From assembly GCF_042678385.1 (NCBI RefSeq), contig NZ_JBHUDY010000001.1:1674001-1738000 (forward strand): a stretch of DNA of 64,000 nucleotides. Direction: 5' to 3'. Below are positions 26,162 through 35,434 of the stretch, in pieces. This stretch comes from Sphingomonas_B tabacisoli. Lineage in GTDB: Bacteria > Pseudomonadota > Alphaproteobacteria > Sphingomonadales > Sphingomonadaceae. The position numbers and the translations under genes are program-made. The notes beneath the pieces are model-generated. The model had not been told where the DNA came from, made no database searches, and saw only the letters and a list, made by a program, of their open reading frames with translations. The stretch's first letter is position 1, and every line of letters starts with the position of its first letter.

Positions 26162-26976
26162 GCGGCATGCTCCTGACGGGCGCCGGCCAGTGCCCCGGCC
26201 AACGCTGAAACGAAGGTACGGACGGCGTGAGGAGCATTCGCGCCCTCCGAGCCGACCAGCTCGACGATCGCCGAGCCCACGACGACGCCATCGGCGACCC
26301 GGCCGATCGCTGCGGCCTGTTCGGGGCTGCGCACCCCGAACCCGACCGCAACCGGCAGATCGGTGCCCGACCGCAGCCGCGCAACGGCGGTCTCGATCGA
26401 AGTCTGCGCCGCCTGCTGCAGCCCGGTAATGCCCGCGACCGACACGTAGTAGAGAAAGCCCGATGCGCCTTCGAGCACGGCGGGCAAGCGCGACGCATCG
26501 GTGGTCGGCGTCGCAAGGCGGATCAGATGCAGCCCCCCAGCCCGCAGCGCCGGGCCGAGCGCATCGTCTTCCTCCGGCGGAATGTCGACGCAGATCACAC
26601 CGTCGACACCCGCCGCTGCCGCCTCGCGTGCGAACCAGTCGGCGCCGCGCGACAGCATCGGATTGGCATAGCCCATCAGGATCAGCGGCGTGTCGACGTG
26701 CCGCGCACGGAAATCCCGCGCGATGTCTAGTAGGTCGCGCGTCGTGGTGCCCGCGCCCAACGAGCGCAGATTCGCCTTCTGGATCGCCGGACCGTCCGCC
26801 ATCGGGTCGGTGAACGGCATGCCGAGCTCGATAATGTCGGCGCCGCCTTCGACCAGCGCGTCAAGGATCGCTGGCGTTGCCGCAGGCGAGGGGTCGCCGC
26901 CCGTCACGAAGGTGACCAATGCCGCCCGCCGCTCATCCCGGCAGCGCGCGAACCTTGCCGACAAACGGTCGCTCAC
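26158..26976 (-). CDS. trpA: tryptophan synthase alpha chain
   Basis: Cleaves indole-3-glycerol phosphate to indole and glyceraldehyde 3-phosphate. 272 residues, TIM barrel, with the catalytic Glu in ADIIELGMPFTDPMADGP and the conserved LMGYANPM. The GTG at 26974-26976 overlaps the trpB stop by 4 bases. It forms the alpha-beta-beta-alpha complex with TrpB and passes indole through a tunnel. Confidence 0.97.
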   Translation of the reverse strand: MSDRLSARFARCRDERRAALVTFVTGGDPSPAATPAILDALVEGGADIIELGMPFTDPMADGPAIQKANLRSLGAGTTTRDLLDIARDFRARHVDTPLILMGYANPMLSRGADWFAREAAAAGVDGVICVDIPPEEDDALGPALRAGGLHLIRLATPTTDASRLPAVLEGASGFLYYVSVAGITGLQQAAQTSIETAVARLRSGTDLPVAVGFGVRSPEQAAAIGRVADGVVVGSAIVELVGSEGANAPHAVRTFVSALAGALAGARQEHAA

Positions 26977-28205
26977 AGCGCCACTCCCAACGCGTCCGCG
27001 ACGGTGAAGATGTCCTTGTCGCCGCGCCCGCACAGGTTCGCGACGATGATCTGATCCCGCTTCATTTCCTTGGACTTACGAACCACAGCGGCAATCGCGT
27101 GCGAAGGTTCGAGGGCAGGGATGATGCCTTCGGTGCGGCACAGCAATTGGAACGCATCGAGCGCCTCGCGGTCGGTCGCGCTTTCATACTGCACCCGGCC
27201 GATCTCGTGCAGCCAGCTATGCTCCGGGCCGATGCCGGGATAGTCGAGGCCCGCCGAGATAGAATGCGCCTCGGTAATCTGCCCGTCCTCGTCCTGCAGC
27301 AGGAACGTCTTGTTCCCGTGGAGCACCCCCGGGCGCCCGCCCGCCAGGCTCGCGGCATGCTCGCTGGTGTCGAGGCCCTTGCCGGCCGCCTCCACCCCCA
27401 GCATCGCCACGTCGGCGTCGTCGAGGAACGGATGGAACAGGCCGATCGCGTTCGATCCACCGCCGATCGCTGCCACCAGCAGATCGGGAAGGCGGCCTTC
27501 GCGCTGCAGAATCTGTTCGCGCGCCTCGCGGCCGATCACCGACTGAAAGTCGCGCACCAGCTCCGGATAAGGGTGGGGGCCCGCCGCCGTCCCGATGATG
27601 TAGAACGTGTCGTCGACGTTCGCGACCCAGTCGCGCAGCGCCTCGTTCATCGCATCCTTGAGCGTCTGCGCACCGCTGGTGACTGGCTTCACCTCGGCGC
27701 CGAGCAGCTTCATCCGGAACACATTGGGCGACTGCCGTTCGACGTCACGCGCGCCCATATAGATGGTGCAGGGCAGGCCGAAGCGCGCTGCCACCGTGGC
27801 CGTCGCGACGCCATGCTGGCCCGCGCCCGTCTCGGCGATGATCCGGGTCTTGCCCATGCGGATCGCCAGCAGGATCTGGCCGATGCAATTGTTGATCTTG
27901 TGCGCGCCGGTGTGATTCAGCTCGTCGCGCTTGAAATAGATTTTGGGGCCAAAGCCCTCGGGCGCGCTTTCGCGCAACGCCTCGGTCAACCGCTCGGCAT
28001 AATAAAGCGGGCTCGGCCGGCCGACATAATGTTCCAGCAGGTCGTCGAACTGGGCCTGGAAGGCCGGATCGTCCTTGGCGGCGCGATAGGCGCCTTCCAG
28101 CTCCAGGATCAGCGGCATCAGCGTCTCGGCGACATAGCGGCCGCCGAAATCTCCGAAATGCCCGCGCTCGTCGGGCTGGGTGCGAAGCGAGTTGGAGAGC
28201 GTCAT
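26973..28205 (-). CDS. trpB: tryptophan synthase beta chain
   Basis: PLP enzyme joining indole and serine to form tryptophan. 410 residues; the PLP lysine is Lys103 in HTGAHKINN, and the phosphate-binding glycine run reads GGGSNAIG. The start is the ATG at 28203-28205, overlapping the trpF stop by 4 bases; the frame is open upstream but that stretch is trpF sequence. Confidence 0.98.
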   Translation of the reverse strand: MTLSNSLRTQPDERGHFGDFGGRYVAETLMPLILELEGAYRAAKDDPAFQAQFDDLLEHYVGRPSPLYYAERLTEALRESAPEGFGPKIYFKRDELNHTGAHKINNCIGQILLAIRMGKTRIIAETGAGQHGVATATVAARFGLPCTIYMGARDVERQSPNVFRMKLLGAEVKPVTSGAQTLKDAMNEALRDWVANVDDTFYIIGTAAGPHPYPELVRDFQSVIGREAREQILQREGRLPDLLVAAIGGGSNAIGLFHPFLDDADVAMLGVEAAGKGLDTSEHAASLAGGRPGVLHGNKTFLLQDEDGQITEAHSISAGLDYPGIGPEHSWLHEIGRVQYESATDREALDAFQLLCRTEGIIPALEPSHAIAAVVRKSKEMKRDQIIVANLCGRGDKDIFTVADALGVAL

Positions 28206-28840
28206 AAAGCGGCGACCGCTTGGAGGAAGCGCGCGATCTTGTCCACATCCTTGACGCCCGGCGCGCTCTCGACGCCGGAAGAGACGTCCACCATCCGCGC
28301 GCCCGTCACGCCGACCGCCTCGGCAACATTCTCGGGTGAGAGCCCGCCCGACAGCGCCCAAGGCGCCGGATGCGCGAAGCTATCGAGCAGCTTCCAGTCG
28401 AAGCGCAGGCCCATGCCGCCCGGCAATGCGCCCTCTGGCGTCTTGGCGTCGTAAACGATGCGCTCGGCGAGGCCTTTCCACCCTTGAGCCTGATCCAGAT
28501 CGGCGCGGGTACGGATCGCGACGGCGATCCAAAGCGGCAGCCGAAACCGCGCCGCGATCGCCGCCGCCCTTTCGCGGCCAACCTTGTGGAGTTGCAGCGC
28601 ATCCAGCCGGCCCGCATCGATCGCGGCGGACAACAGGGCATCGTCGGGATCGACGAAGACTCCGACTTTGCCGACGCGATCCGGCACGCGCGGGGCCAAA
28701 CCTGCCGCCTTTTCGAACGTCAGATGGCGAGGACTGGCCGGAAAAAAGACGAGCCCGACATGGCGCGCGCCGCCGGCGATCGCTGCGTCGAGCGTTTCGG
28801 GCGTGGACAGGCCACAGATTTTGGCGGCGACTCGGGGCAT
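28202..28840 (-). CDS. trpF: phosphoribosylanthranilate isomerase
   Basis: Third step specific to tryptophan synthesis: Amadori rearrangement of phosphoribosyl-anthranilate. 212 residues, TIM barrel, with the catalytic Cys in AAKICGLSTPE and ending in the VDVSSGVESAPG phosphate-binding segment. It heads the trpF-B-A run. The 110-base gap upstream is mostly the inverted repeat 28861-28952. The rest of the pathway (trpE, G, D, C) is not here. Confidence 0.97.
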   Translation of the reverse strand: MPRVAAKICGLSTPETLDAAIAGGARHVGLVFFPASPRHLTFEKAAGLAPRVPDRVGKVGVFVDPDDALLSAAIDAGRLDALQLHKVGRERAAAIAARFRLPLWIAVAIRTRADLDQAQGWKGLAERIVYDAKTPEGALPGGMGLRFDWKLLDSFAHPAPWALSGGLSPENVAEAVGVTGARMVDVSSGVESAPGVKDVDKIARFLQAVAAL

Positions 28841-28860
28841 CAGCGATCAGTCAGTATGCC

Positions 28861-28952
28861 AGTGCGTGCCTCGACTACGCTCGGCATGGACGGGCGGGGG
28901 GACTCGATCTGCTCCTTAAGCGTCCATCCCGCGCGAAGTCGAGGGACGCACT
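28861..28952. repeat. 32-bp-arm inverted repeat between pyrF and trpF
   Basis: Arms 28861-28892 and 28921-28952 pair at 28 of 32 positions around a 28-base loop. The arm core (CTCGACTTCGC) is the same family as the repeat inside smr. Its right end forms part of the pyrF stop codon region (stop at 28951-28953). Confidence 0.82.
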
Positions 28953-29625
28953 ATAACGTCGCTTCGATCGCCCGCGCCGCGAGGTCCGGATCTTCCGCTC
29001 CGGTTATCGGGCGGCCGACGACCAGAATCGAGGCGCCGTCGTTCAGCGCCTGGCGTGGCGTCACCACACGCTTTTGGTCGCCCGCGGCGCCGTTCACCGG
29101 CCGCACGCCCGGCACCACGAAATAGCCGCCGGGCCATAAGCGCTTCGCCGCCTTCACTTCGGCACCGGAGCAGACCAGTCCGTCAAGGCCTGCCTCGCGC
29201 GCCAAGGTGGCGAGCCGCTCGACCTGCGCGTGCGGATCGCTCTGGACGCCGATCGAGGTCAGGTCGTCCTCGTCGAGGCTAGTGAGCACCGTCACGCCGA
29301 CGACTTTCGTGCCGGTCGGCGCGGCCGCCTTGGCATCCTCCATCATCGCGCGTCCGCCGGCCGCGTGCACGGTCAGCACCGCGGGTTCCAGGTCGCGCAA
29401 CGCCTGCACTGCCTTCGCGACCGTGTTCGGGATGTCGTGCAGCTTCAGGTCGAGGAAGATCGGCAGCCCGAGATGCGCCATCTCCTTCACGCCCGACCGC
29501 CCGTTCGCCGCAAAGAATTCGAGGCCGAGCTTGATGCCGCCGACGTGGTTTTTCACGCGCGTCGCAAGGGTTTTGGCGCGCTCGAGGTCCGGCGTGTCGA
29601 GCGCGACGTAGATCGGGCTGGTCAT
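28951..29625 (-). CDS. pyrF: orotidine 5'-phosphate decarboxylase
   Basis: Final step of UMP synthesis. 224 residues; the catalytic lysine motif is DLKLHDIPNT and the phosphate-binding segment is VVPGVRP. The ATG at 29623-29625 overlaps the lapA stop by 4 bases. Its stop codon lies at the edge of an inverted repeat, so its last bases may derive from that element. Confidence 0.97.
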   Translation of the reverse strand: MTSPIYVALDTPDLERAKTLATRVKNHVGGIKLGLEFFAANGRSGVKEMAHLGLPIFLDLKLHDIPNTVAKAVQALRDLEPAVLTVHAAGGRAMMEDAKAAAPTGTKVVGVTVLTSLDEDDLTSIGVQSDPHAQVERLATLAREAGLDGLVCSGAEVKAAKRLWPGGYFVVPGVRPVNGAAGDQKRVVTPRQALNDGASILVVGRPITGAEDPDLAARAIEATL

Positions 29626-29933
29626 GCGCCGCCTGGCGGAACGGTGGTGATCGGTCCGGCGGGTCCCATCGGCTCGGTCGCGGGGGACAGAGGCGGAGTC
29701 GTCAGGCTCGCATCGATCCTCTCGTGACGGCGCAGCCGATAGCGGGCGGCCTGCCAGAGCAGGAGCGGCGGCAGCAGGCCAAGCAGGAAGAAGAAGCCGA
29801 GCAAAACCGGCAGTTTCGTTTCCAGGATGAGCCCGTTCCACAGGTTCACGCCAACGACGGTCCAGTTGTTGAAACAGAACAGCGCGACGATCACCGCCAC
29901 GACGATCCAGAAGAGGGTCTTCAGGAAGGACAT
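29622..29933 (-). CDS. lapA: LapA-domain (DUF1049) inner-membrane protein
   Basis: A 103-residue protein with two membrane helices (about residues 5-22 and 40-60, FFFLLGLLPPLLLW) and a Pro-rich cytoplasmic tail, the layout of LapA. In enterobacteria LapA partners LapB in control of LPS synthesis. The lapA-pyrF coupling is conserved in many proteobacteria. The tail after residue 75 is longer and more Pro-rich than usual. Confidence 0.85.
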   Translation of the reverse strand: MSFLKTLFWIVVAVIVALFCFNNWTVVGVNLWNGLILETKLPVLLGFFFLLGLLPPLLLWQAARYRLRRHERIDASLTTPPLSPATEPMGPAGPITTVPPGGA

Positions 29934-29965
29934 GGCCGGACCTTATTGCGTGATGCGGCTCAAGG

Positions 29966-32266
29966 CTAGCCGATCTCCGCGTGCAATTGTTCGAATAGCC
30001 ACGGCACGGCGGTCAGGCGCGGCTCTTCCTCCGCTAGAATCGCGCGGAAAAGCCGGCGTTTCAGCTCCGCTGCCATGCCCGGCGGCAGGGTGCGGTGAGG
30101 GGGGAGACTGGAAAGTACGATGTCGATCAGCCGATCCGCGCCGTGCAATCGTCCCCAGAGATAGTCGTTCTCACGATAGCCTCTGCTAAAGAACGCTCCG
30201 AAGCTGTTGAATCGGATGCCTTTCAACGTCGCTTCCGCACCGCCTTCCCGGATGCTGGTCGCGTCGTCCGGCGAGATGCGGTCGACTTTCACCTGGTCGA
30301 ATTCGCCATCGCTTTCGGCACCCATCAGCGACAGGGTCGTAAGGTCGTAGAACGCGAAACCAAGATAGGCGAACAGCATGTCCCGGCGCTCGACCCGGGG
30401 AAGCGTGGCAAGCGCGTCGGACAGCAGCCGATCCGCCTCGTCGTCGATGCGCCTAAGGTCCCGCGCTGCCCCGATCGCGTCCATCGCTGCGCCGGGCTCA
30501 TCGTCTATGCTGCAGGCGAGCGCGACCACCTCGCCGCTGAAGAAACTGGCGACCTCCCGCTCCAGGTAGAAAGCGAGAATTTCGTAGATGCAGCGTTCGA
30601 ACGCCTCGCATTCCCGCGTGAGCTCGACATTTGCTTCCTGAACCGCCGCGAGCCGCCGCGCGAGAAAACGCATCCGGCGGATCCGAAAGCCAAGATCGTG
30701 CTCGCGGAAAAAGGCGATAGCGAGAGGGGTCGCGCCAGCACCCGGCGCGCTGACCCGGTCCAGGCCGCGCCGGGCGAGTTCGGTCCAGATCGCCTCGCGC
30801 GCCTGGGTGCGGCTGGGGCCGACGCCGCCCGGCGTCAGGCGGCGGATAAGTCCGGCGAGTTCCTCGACGATGCCTGAGACTTTCAAATGCCCGTAAGCCG
30901 CGTAGGCCGGCCCCGCACGCCGGGCGGCTTCGGTCTGGGCCCGCGACCGCCACGTGGCGATCCGCGCAGGCGTCGGGCTGTCGAGGAAGAACGTGCCCCC
31001 GAAAAGGTGCGTAATCGCTTCCTCGACTTCGTCCTTCAGCGCATCGATCACGCGCCGCGTCCGCGCGATCCGCCCGGAGCGGCCCTGCAGCGCCTCCAGA
31101 TTGTCGCGGATCGGCTGCTCGCGCGGGATTTCGGTGAGCGCGCCCAGGATCGTCGAGAAAAAGCCGGGCGCCTCAGCACCGCTGGCGCCGCCAAGCCTTA
31201 TGCTGCGAATGCCGGGCTTGGGATCGATATAGACGAAGCGCCGATCGATCTCTCGACGCGCCGACCGGTTCTTGAGGGCGTCCATCGCCGGCCGGAACGG
31301 CGCGTTGGCCAACACCGAGCCGTCGATCAGCACGGCCGTGTCGGCCATGTTCGCCGCGGCGTGGCGGGGCAGGGTGCGGGCAAGAAAGGCCTCGCGTCCC
31401 GCCCAATCGATCCCCCGTGCCGCGAGCACGGCATCGAGCTCCTTGACCGTGAACGGCGGAAACGCCCCCGGAAAACTTGCCGTTCCCCGCGCCGCAAAGG
31501 CGAGTTCGGCCGGATCGCCGAGCTTCCGCTCCGATCCGCCGCGATCGGTAAAGCTGACGGTCAATCTATGTTCTGTTTCAACGACTTCAGGCGGGCTGTT
31601 GAGTTTCAGTCTCTGCGGATGGCCGCGGAAATCGGTCAGCGTGACGAACAGGTCGAGCGGCTGATCGTCGGGCAGCAGCGGCGGCCCCGCTTCGGAAGCT
31701 TCCATCGCCTCCAACGCATCCAGCAACAGTCCGGTGAAGACCTCGCCGCCAAAGGGCGGTTCGAACCAGCGCGCACGCACGAACCCGGAGAGTTTGCGCC
31801 GCACTTCGGCCCGCGTGTCGGGATCGACGCTTTCGAGCGCATCGCCGCCACGATCGGCAAGCATTGCGAGGGGGATCGCCCAAAGCTTGGACAGGCGAGT
31901 CGCTCGCGCGTTCGGGTCGATCAGCCGTTCGACATCGGCCGCTTCCAGCCACAGATCGGTCAGGGGGTCGAGCGACTGACCGGTCGCGATTGCCTGCGCC
32001 AGAAAGATGCCATTGATGCCGCCCGCGCTCGCCCCCGCAATGATATCGGAAAAGACGGTGAGCTTCAGCCCCGCATGCGTCTCGATGCGGTCGAGCAGCT
32101 CGCGATAGATTTCCTGCGAGCCGGTGCAGAAACGCCCGTCTTGAAAGGCTCGGCTGGCGCGGGCGAGGCGCCACACTTCCTTGGTGATGCCGTGCATATA
32201 GACGGCAAGGCTGATCCCGCCATAGCAGACCAGCGCAAGCCGAAGTTCCTTCTCCCGCATCGCCAT
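29966..32266 (-). CDS. large patatin-like phospholipase family protein
   Basis: A 766-residue protein whose N-terminal half is a patatin domain: LALVCYGGISLAVYMHG as oxyanion region, nucleophile Ser80 in GASAGG, and catalytic Asp315 in IDGSVLANAPF (the usual third residue Gly is Ser). The C-terminal 400 residues are helical and match the extended patatin-related proteins that carry a DUF3376-like region. No signal peptide is seen. It probably hydrolyses membrane lipids. The start may be ATG 32266 or the ATG two codons on. Confidence 0.78.
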   Translation of the reverse strand: MAMREKELRLALVCYGGISLAVYMHGITKEVWRLARASRAFQDGRFCTGSQEIYRELLDRIETHAGLKLTVFSDIIAGASAGGINGIFLAQAIATGQSLDPLTDLWLEAADVERLIDPNARATRLSKLWAIPLAMLADRGGDALESVDPDTRAEVRRKLSGFVRARWFEPPFGGEVFTGLLLDALEAMEASEAGPPLLPDDQPLDLFVTLTDFRGHPQRLKLNSPPEVVETEHRLTVSFTDRGGSERKLGDPAELAFAARGTASFPGAFPPFTVKELDAVLAARGIDWAGREAFLARTLPRHAAANMADTAVLIDGSVLANAPFRPAMDALKNRSARREIDRRFVYIDPKPGIRSIRLGGASGAEAPGFFSTILGALTEIPREQPIRDNLEALQGRSGRIARTRRVIDALKDEVEEAITHLFGGTFFLDSPTPARIATWRSRAQTEAARRAGPAYAAYGHLKVSGIVEELAGLIRRLTPGGVGPSRTQAREAIWTELARRGLDRVSAPGAGATPLAIAFFREHDLGFRIRRMRFLARRLAAVQEANVELTRECEAFERCIYEILAFYLEREVASFFSGEVVALACSIDDEPGAAMDAIGAARDLRRIDDEADRLLSDALATLPRVERRDMLFAYLGFAFYDLTTLSLMGAESDGEFDQVKVDRISPDDATSIREGGAEATLKGIRFNSFGAFFSRGYRENDYLWGRLHGADRLIDIVLSSLPPHRTLPPGMAAELKRRLFRAILAEEEPRLTAVPWLFEQLHAEIG

Positions 32267-32285
32267 CAAGAGTGACCGAGAATGG

Positions 32286-32978
32286 TCAAGCTGTCGAGGC
32301 GAACTCGGCCCAGATCGGCAGATGGTCCGACGCCTGGCGCGCCTTGGGCGAGCAATGCACGCCGCAATCCTTAAGCTCGAGCCCCCGGAACATAATCCGG
32401 TCGAGCGCCGCCACCGGCCGGCGCGCATGAAAGCTCCGCCCGGTGGGTGCGAAAGCGAAATGGTGCCCGAAGTCCCGCAGGCAGCCGCTTTGCGCGGTCC
32501 ATTCGTTCAGGTCGCCCATCATCACCGTCGGCAGGGGCTCACCCTGATCGGCCCGGTGCAGGATGGCGCGGCTCTGCCTGCGCCGCCACAGGCCGGAAAG
32601 ATCGAGGTGCATGCCGACGACACGCAGCGGCACCCCGGCGACTTTCATATCGCTCAGCACCGCGCCGCGAGGTTCCAGCGCCGGAATGTGCAGCGCCTCG
32701 CAGCTTCCGATCTCGACGTCGCGATGCACCAGGATCGCGTTGCCGTGCCAGCCGATGCCGCCGGTGCGGTGAGGCAAAGGCACGGGGCGATAGGGACTAT
32801 GTTCCTCGAGCAAATGGGCGGGAAGGGCGCTCATCCGTTCGCCGAACCGCCGATCCGCTTCCTGCAGGGCGACCACGTCCGCGCCGATCTCGCACAGCAC
32901 TTCGATCACTCGCTCGGGATTGCGCCGCCGATCCGTCCCGATCGCTTTGCGCATATTGTAACTGGCGACGCGGATCAT
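32286..32978 (-). CDS. endonuclease/exonuclease/phosphatase-fold protein
   Basis: A 230-residue metal-dependent phosphoesterase fold: RVASYNMRKA at the N-terminus, the metal Glu in VVALQEADRR, MMGDLNEW with the catalytic Asp/Asn, and the C-terminal SDHLPI. The motif set covers DNA, lipid and nucleotide phosphodiesterases, so the substrate is open. The gene lies 19 bases upstream of the patatin-like gene on the same strand; an association with lipid turnover is possible. Confidence 0.8.
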   Translation of the reverse strand: MIRVASYNMRKAIGTDRRRNPERVIEVLCEIGADVVALQEADRRFGERMSALPAHLLEEHSPYRPVPLPHRTGGIGWHGNAILVHRDVEIGSCEALHIPALEPRGAVLSDMKVAGVPLRVVGMHLDLSGLWRRRQSRAILHRADQGEPLPTVMMGDLNEWTAQSGCLRDFGHHFAFAPTGRSFHARRPVAALDRIMFRGLELKDCGVHCSPKARQASDHLPIWAEFASTA

Positions 32979-33033
32979 GCGGGTCTTAAAGTCCTCAACC
33001 CGCCTGCAGGTTGCACGGCAGGGCGAAGCAGGA

Positions 33034-33123
<90 letters not shown>

Positions 33124-33221
33124 TTTGCGCCCGCTTAAGCGCGGAAGCTGTGGACGCACAAGAAAACTCTCTTGAAAGCGTTCGTCGCTATGGCAGTTAG
33201 GGTTAACGAGAGGGGTAGGCG

Positions 33222-34256
33222 ATGCGTAGCGTATTGGTCGCCGCCGCTCTGGCGTTCGGTATCGGCGCGCCGGCGGCGGCTCAGGATGAAGCAGGGTTCC
33301 AGGCATTTCTGGGCCAGGTGAGGGCGCAGGCCCTGATGCAAGGCGTGAGAGCGCGGACGCTCGACAGCGTGCTGCCGACGCTGACGTTCAACCCGCGCGT
33401 GGTGGAGCTCGATCGCGCGCAGCCGGGCGGCACGCCGGGAACGACGACCCCGAGTTCGATCCCCGCCTTCGCGCCCTATCGCATCCAGCATGTCGATTCC
33501 GCCCGCATTTCCCGCGGCCGCGCGAAGTATCAGGCGCTCCGACCCTTGCTGTCGCGCGTCGAGGCGCAGACCGGCGTTCCCGAAGAGATCATGGTTGCGA
33601 TCTGGGGCCACGAAACCAACTACGGCGCGTACACGGGCAATTTCGACCTGCCGCGCTCGCTCGCCAGCCTTGCCTATGATGGGCGCCGGCGCGATCTGTT
33701 CACGCAAGAGCTGATCGACACCTTCAAGATGATCGATCGCGGCGTCCCGCGCGAAAAGCTGAAAGGAAGCTGGGCCGGTGCGACCGGCTATCCGCAGTTC
33801 CTCCCGAGCGTCTATCTGCGCCTCGCCCGCGACGGCGACGGCGACGGCAAGGCGGATATCTGGTCGTCGGATGCCGACGCGCTCGCCTCGATCGCCAACT
33901 ATTTCGTCAATGCCGGCTGGCGCCCGGGCCGCCCTTGGGGTGTGCCGGCAAGCGCACCGCCGTATCTCGATCGCACGAGCGTTGCCGGCAAAGTGACGTC
34001 ACCCCGCTGCCCGCGCGTGCATGACCGGCATACGCGCTGGCTGACGGTGGCCGAGTGGCGTGCCCGCGGCGTCGTCCAGACCGGCGGCCAGCGCCTGCGC
34101 GATACCGAGCTGGTCACCTTGCTCGAACCCGACGGGCCCGGCGCGCAGGCCTATCTGCTCACCGGCAATTACCGCGTGATCCTCGATTATAACTGCTCCA
34201 ATTTCTACGCGCTTTCGGTAGGGCTGCTGGCCGACGCCGTCGCGCAACCATCGTGA
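33222..34256 (+). CDS. lytic murein transglycosylase B family
   Basis: A 344-residue periplasmic enzyme; signal peptide ending APAAA|QD (about residue 20). The SLT-type domain has the catalytic Glu131 in WGHETNYG and the conserved GSWAGATGYPQFLPS. It cleaves peptidoglycan glycan strands. There is no lipobox, so it is probably soluble in the periplasm. GAGAGGGG lies just upstream of the ATG. It is followed after 11 bases by a D,D-carboxypeptidase, forming a wall-remodelling pair. Confidence 0.9.
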   Translation: MRSVLVAAALAFGIGAPAAAQDEAGFQAFLGQVRAQALMQGVRARTLDSVLPTLTFNPRVVELDRAQPGGTPGTTTPSSIPAFAPYRIQHVDSARISRGRAKYQALRPLLSRVEAQTGVPEEIMVAIWGHETNYGAYTGNFDLPRSLASLAYDGRRRDLFTQELIDTFKMIDRGVPREKLKGSWAGATGYPQFLPSVYLRLARDGDGDGKADIWSSDADALASIANYFVNAGWRPGRPWGVPASAPPYLDRTSVAGKVTSPRCPRVHDRHTRWLTVAEWRARGVVQTGGQRLRDTELVTLLEPDGPGAQAYLLTGNYRVILDYNCSNFYALSVGLLADAVAQPS

Positions 34257-34267
34257 GTCCTGCCCAT

Positions 34268-35434
34268 ATGAAAACCTATCTGTTCGGTTCGCTGTCCCTG
34301 ATCGCACTCGCGACGCCCACGATGGCCGCGGCCCCGCCTTTCGATACGCCGGCGCCGATCGCCTATATGGTCGACCTGTCGTCGGGCGCGGAGCTCTATG
34401 CGAAGGACGCCGACCGGCGCATTCCGCCCGCATCGATGGCGAAGATGATGACGGTCTATGTCGCGTTCGACATGATCAAGAAGGGCGAGCTGAAGCCGAA
34501 CCAGATGTTCACGGTGCGGCCGGAAACCTGGCAGAAATGGCACGGTCCCGCGGCCGGCTCCACGATGTTCCTATCGGCGAACGAGCAGGTCTCCGTCGAA
34601 AATCTCCTCTACGGCATCGTCACGCTGTCGGGGAACGATGCCTGCGTCGTGCTGGCGGAAGGCATTGCCGGCACCGAGGAAGCGTTCGTCCAGCGCATGA
34701 ACGACGCCGCCAAACGCATCGGCCTGACCGAAAGCCATTTCGGCACCTCGAACGGCTGGCCGGACAATGGCGTCACCTATGTGACCGCGCGCGACCTCGC
34801 CAAGCTCGCCAAGGCGACGATCGAGAACCATCCGCAGCTCTATAAGCAATATTATAGCAAGCCGAATTTCACCTGGGGCAAGACCCTGGGCGCCGGCGAC
34901 CCGATCACCCAGGCGAACCGCGATCCGCTGCTCGGCCGCGTTGCCGGCGCGGACGGCCTCAAGACAGGACATACCGACGAGGCCGGCTATGGCTTCACCG
35001 GCTCGGCCGAACAGAATGGCCGCCGGCTGGTGATGGTGCTCGCGGGGCTGGACAGCTTCAACCAGCGCATTTCCGAATCGGTGCGCTTCATGGAATGGGG
35101 CTTCCGGGCCTGGCAGGCCAAGCCGCTGTTCAAGCAGGGGGCCAAAGTCGAAACGGCCGACGTCCAGCTCGGCAGCGAAAACCAGGTCGGCCTGATCGCG
35201 CCGCGGAACCTCGCGGTGACGCTGCCGGGCGGCGCGGCGTCGAACATCCAGGTGAAGGTCGTCTATGACGGGCCGATCAAGGCGCCGATCAAGAAGGGCC
35301 AGCACATCGCCGATCTCGTCGTCTCGACGCCCGACACGCCGCCGCAGACCATGCCGCTGGTGGCGGAAAGCGATGTCGGGGAAGCCGGGTTCTTTGGCCG
35401 CGTCTGGGCCGCGCTCAAGTCCTTCTTCGCTTGA
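34268..35434 (+). CDS. dacC: D-alanyl-D-alanine carboxypeptidase (DacC/PBP5-6 type)
   Basis: Removes the terminal D-Ala of peptidoglycan pentapeptides. 388 residues: signal peptide cut near residue 21, SxxK with Ser56/Lys59, SGN at 121-123, KTG at 232-234, a C-terminal beta domain (PBP5_C) and a C-terminal amphipathic helix ending FFGRVWAALKSFFA for membrane attachment. The ATG at 34268 is preferred; a GTG at 34253 overlapping the previous stop is possible. It overlaps tmk by 4 bases. Confidence 0.93.
   Translation: MKTYLFGSLSLIALATPTMAAAPPFDTPAPIAYMVDLSSGAELYAKDADRRIPPASMAKMMTVYVAFDMIKKGELKPNQMFTVRPETWQKWHGPAAGSTMFLSANEQVSVENLLYGIVTLSGNDACVVLAEGIAGTEEAFVQRMNDAAKRIGLTESHFGTSNGWPDNGVTYVTARDLAKLAKATIENHPQLYKQYYSKPNFTWGKTLGAGDPITQANRDPLLGRVAGADGLKTGHTDEAGYGFTGSAEQNGRRLVMVLAGLDSFNQRISESVRFMEWGFRAWQAKPLFKQGAKVETADVQLGSENQVGLIAPRNLAVTLPGGAASNIQVKVVYDGPIKAPIKKGQHIADLVVSTPDTPPQTMPLVAESDVGEAGFFGRVWAALKSFFA

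Noticed and set aside
30887..32275. Long plus-strand open frame opposite the patatin-like gene
   Set aside because: High GC leaves antisense frames open by chance; the translation is Arg/Gln/Gly-rich with no domain, while the minus strand carries clear patatin motifs.
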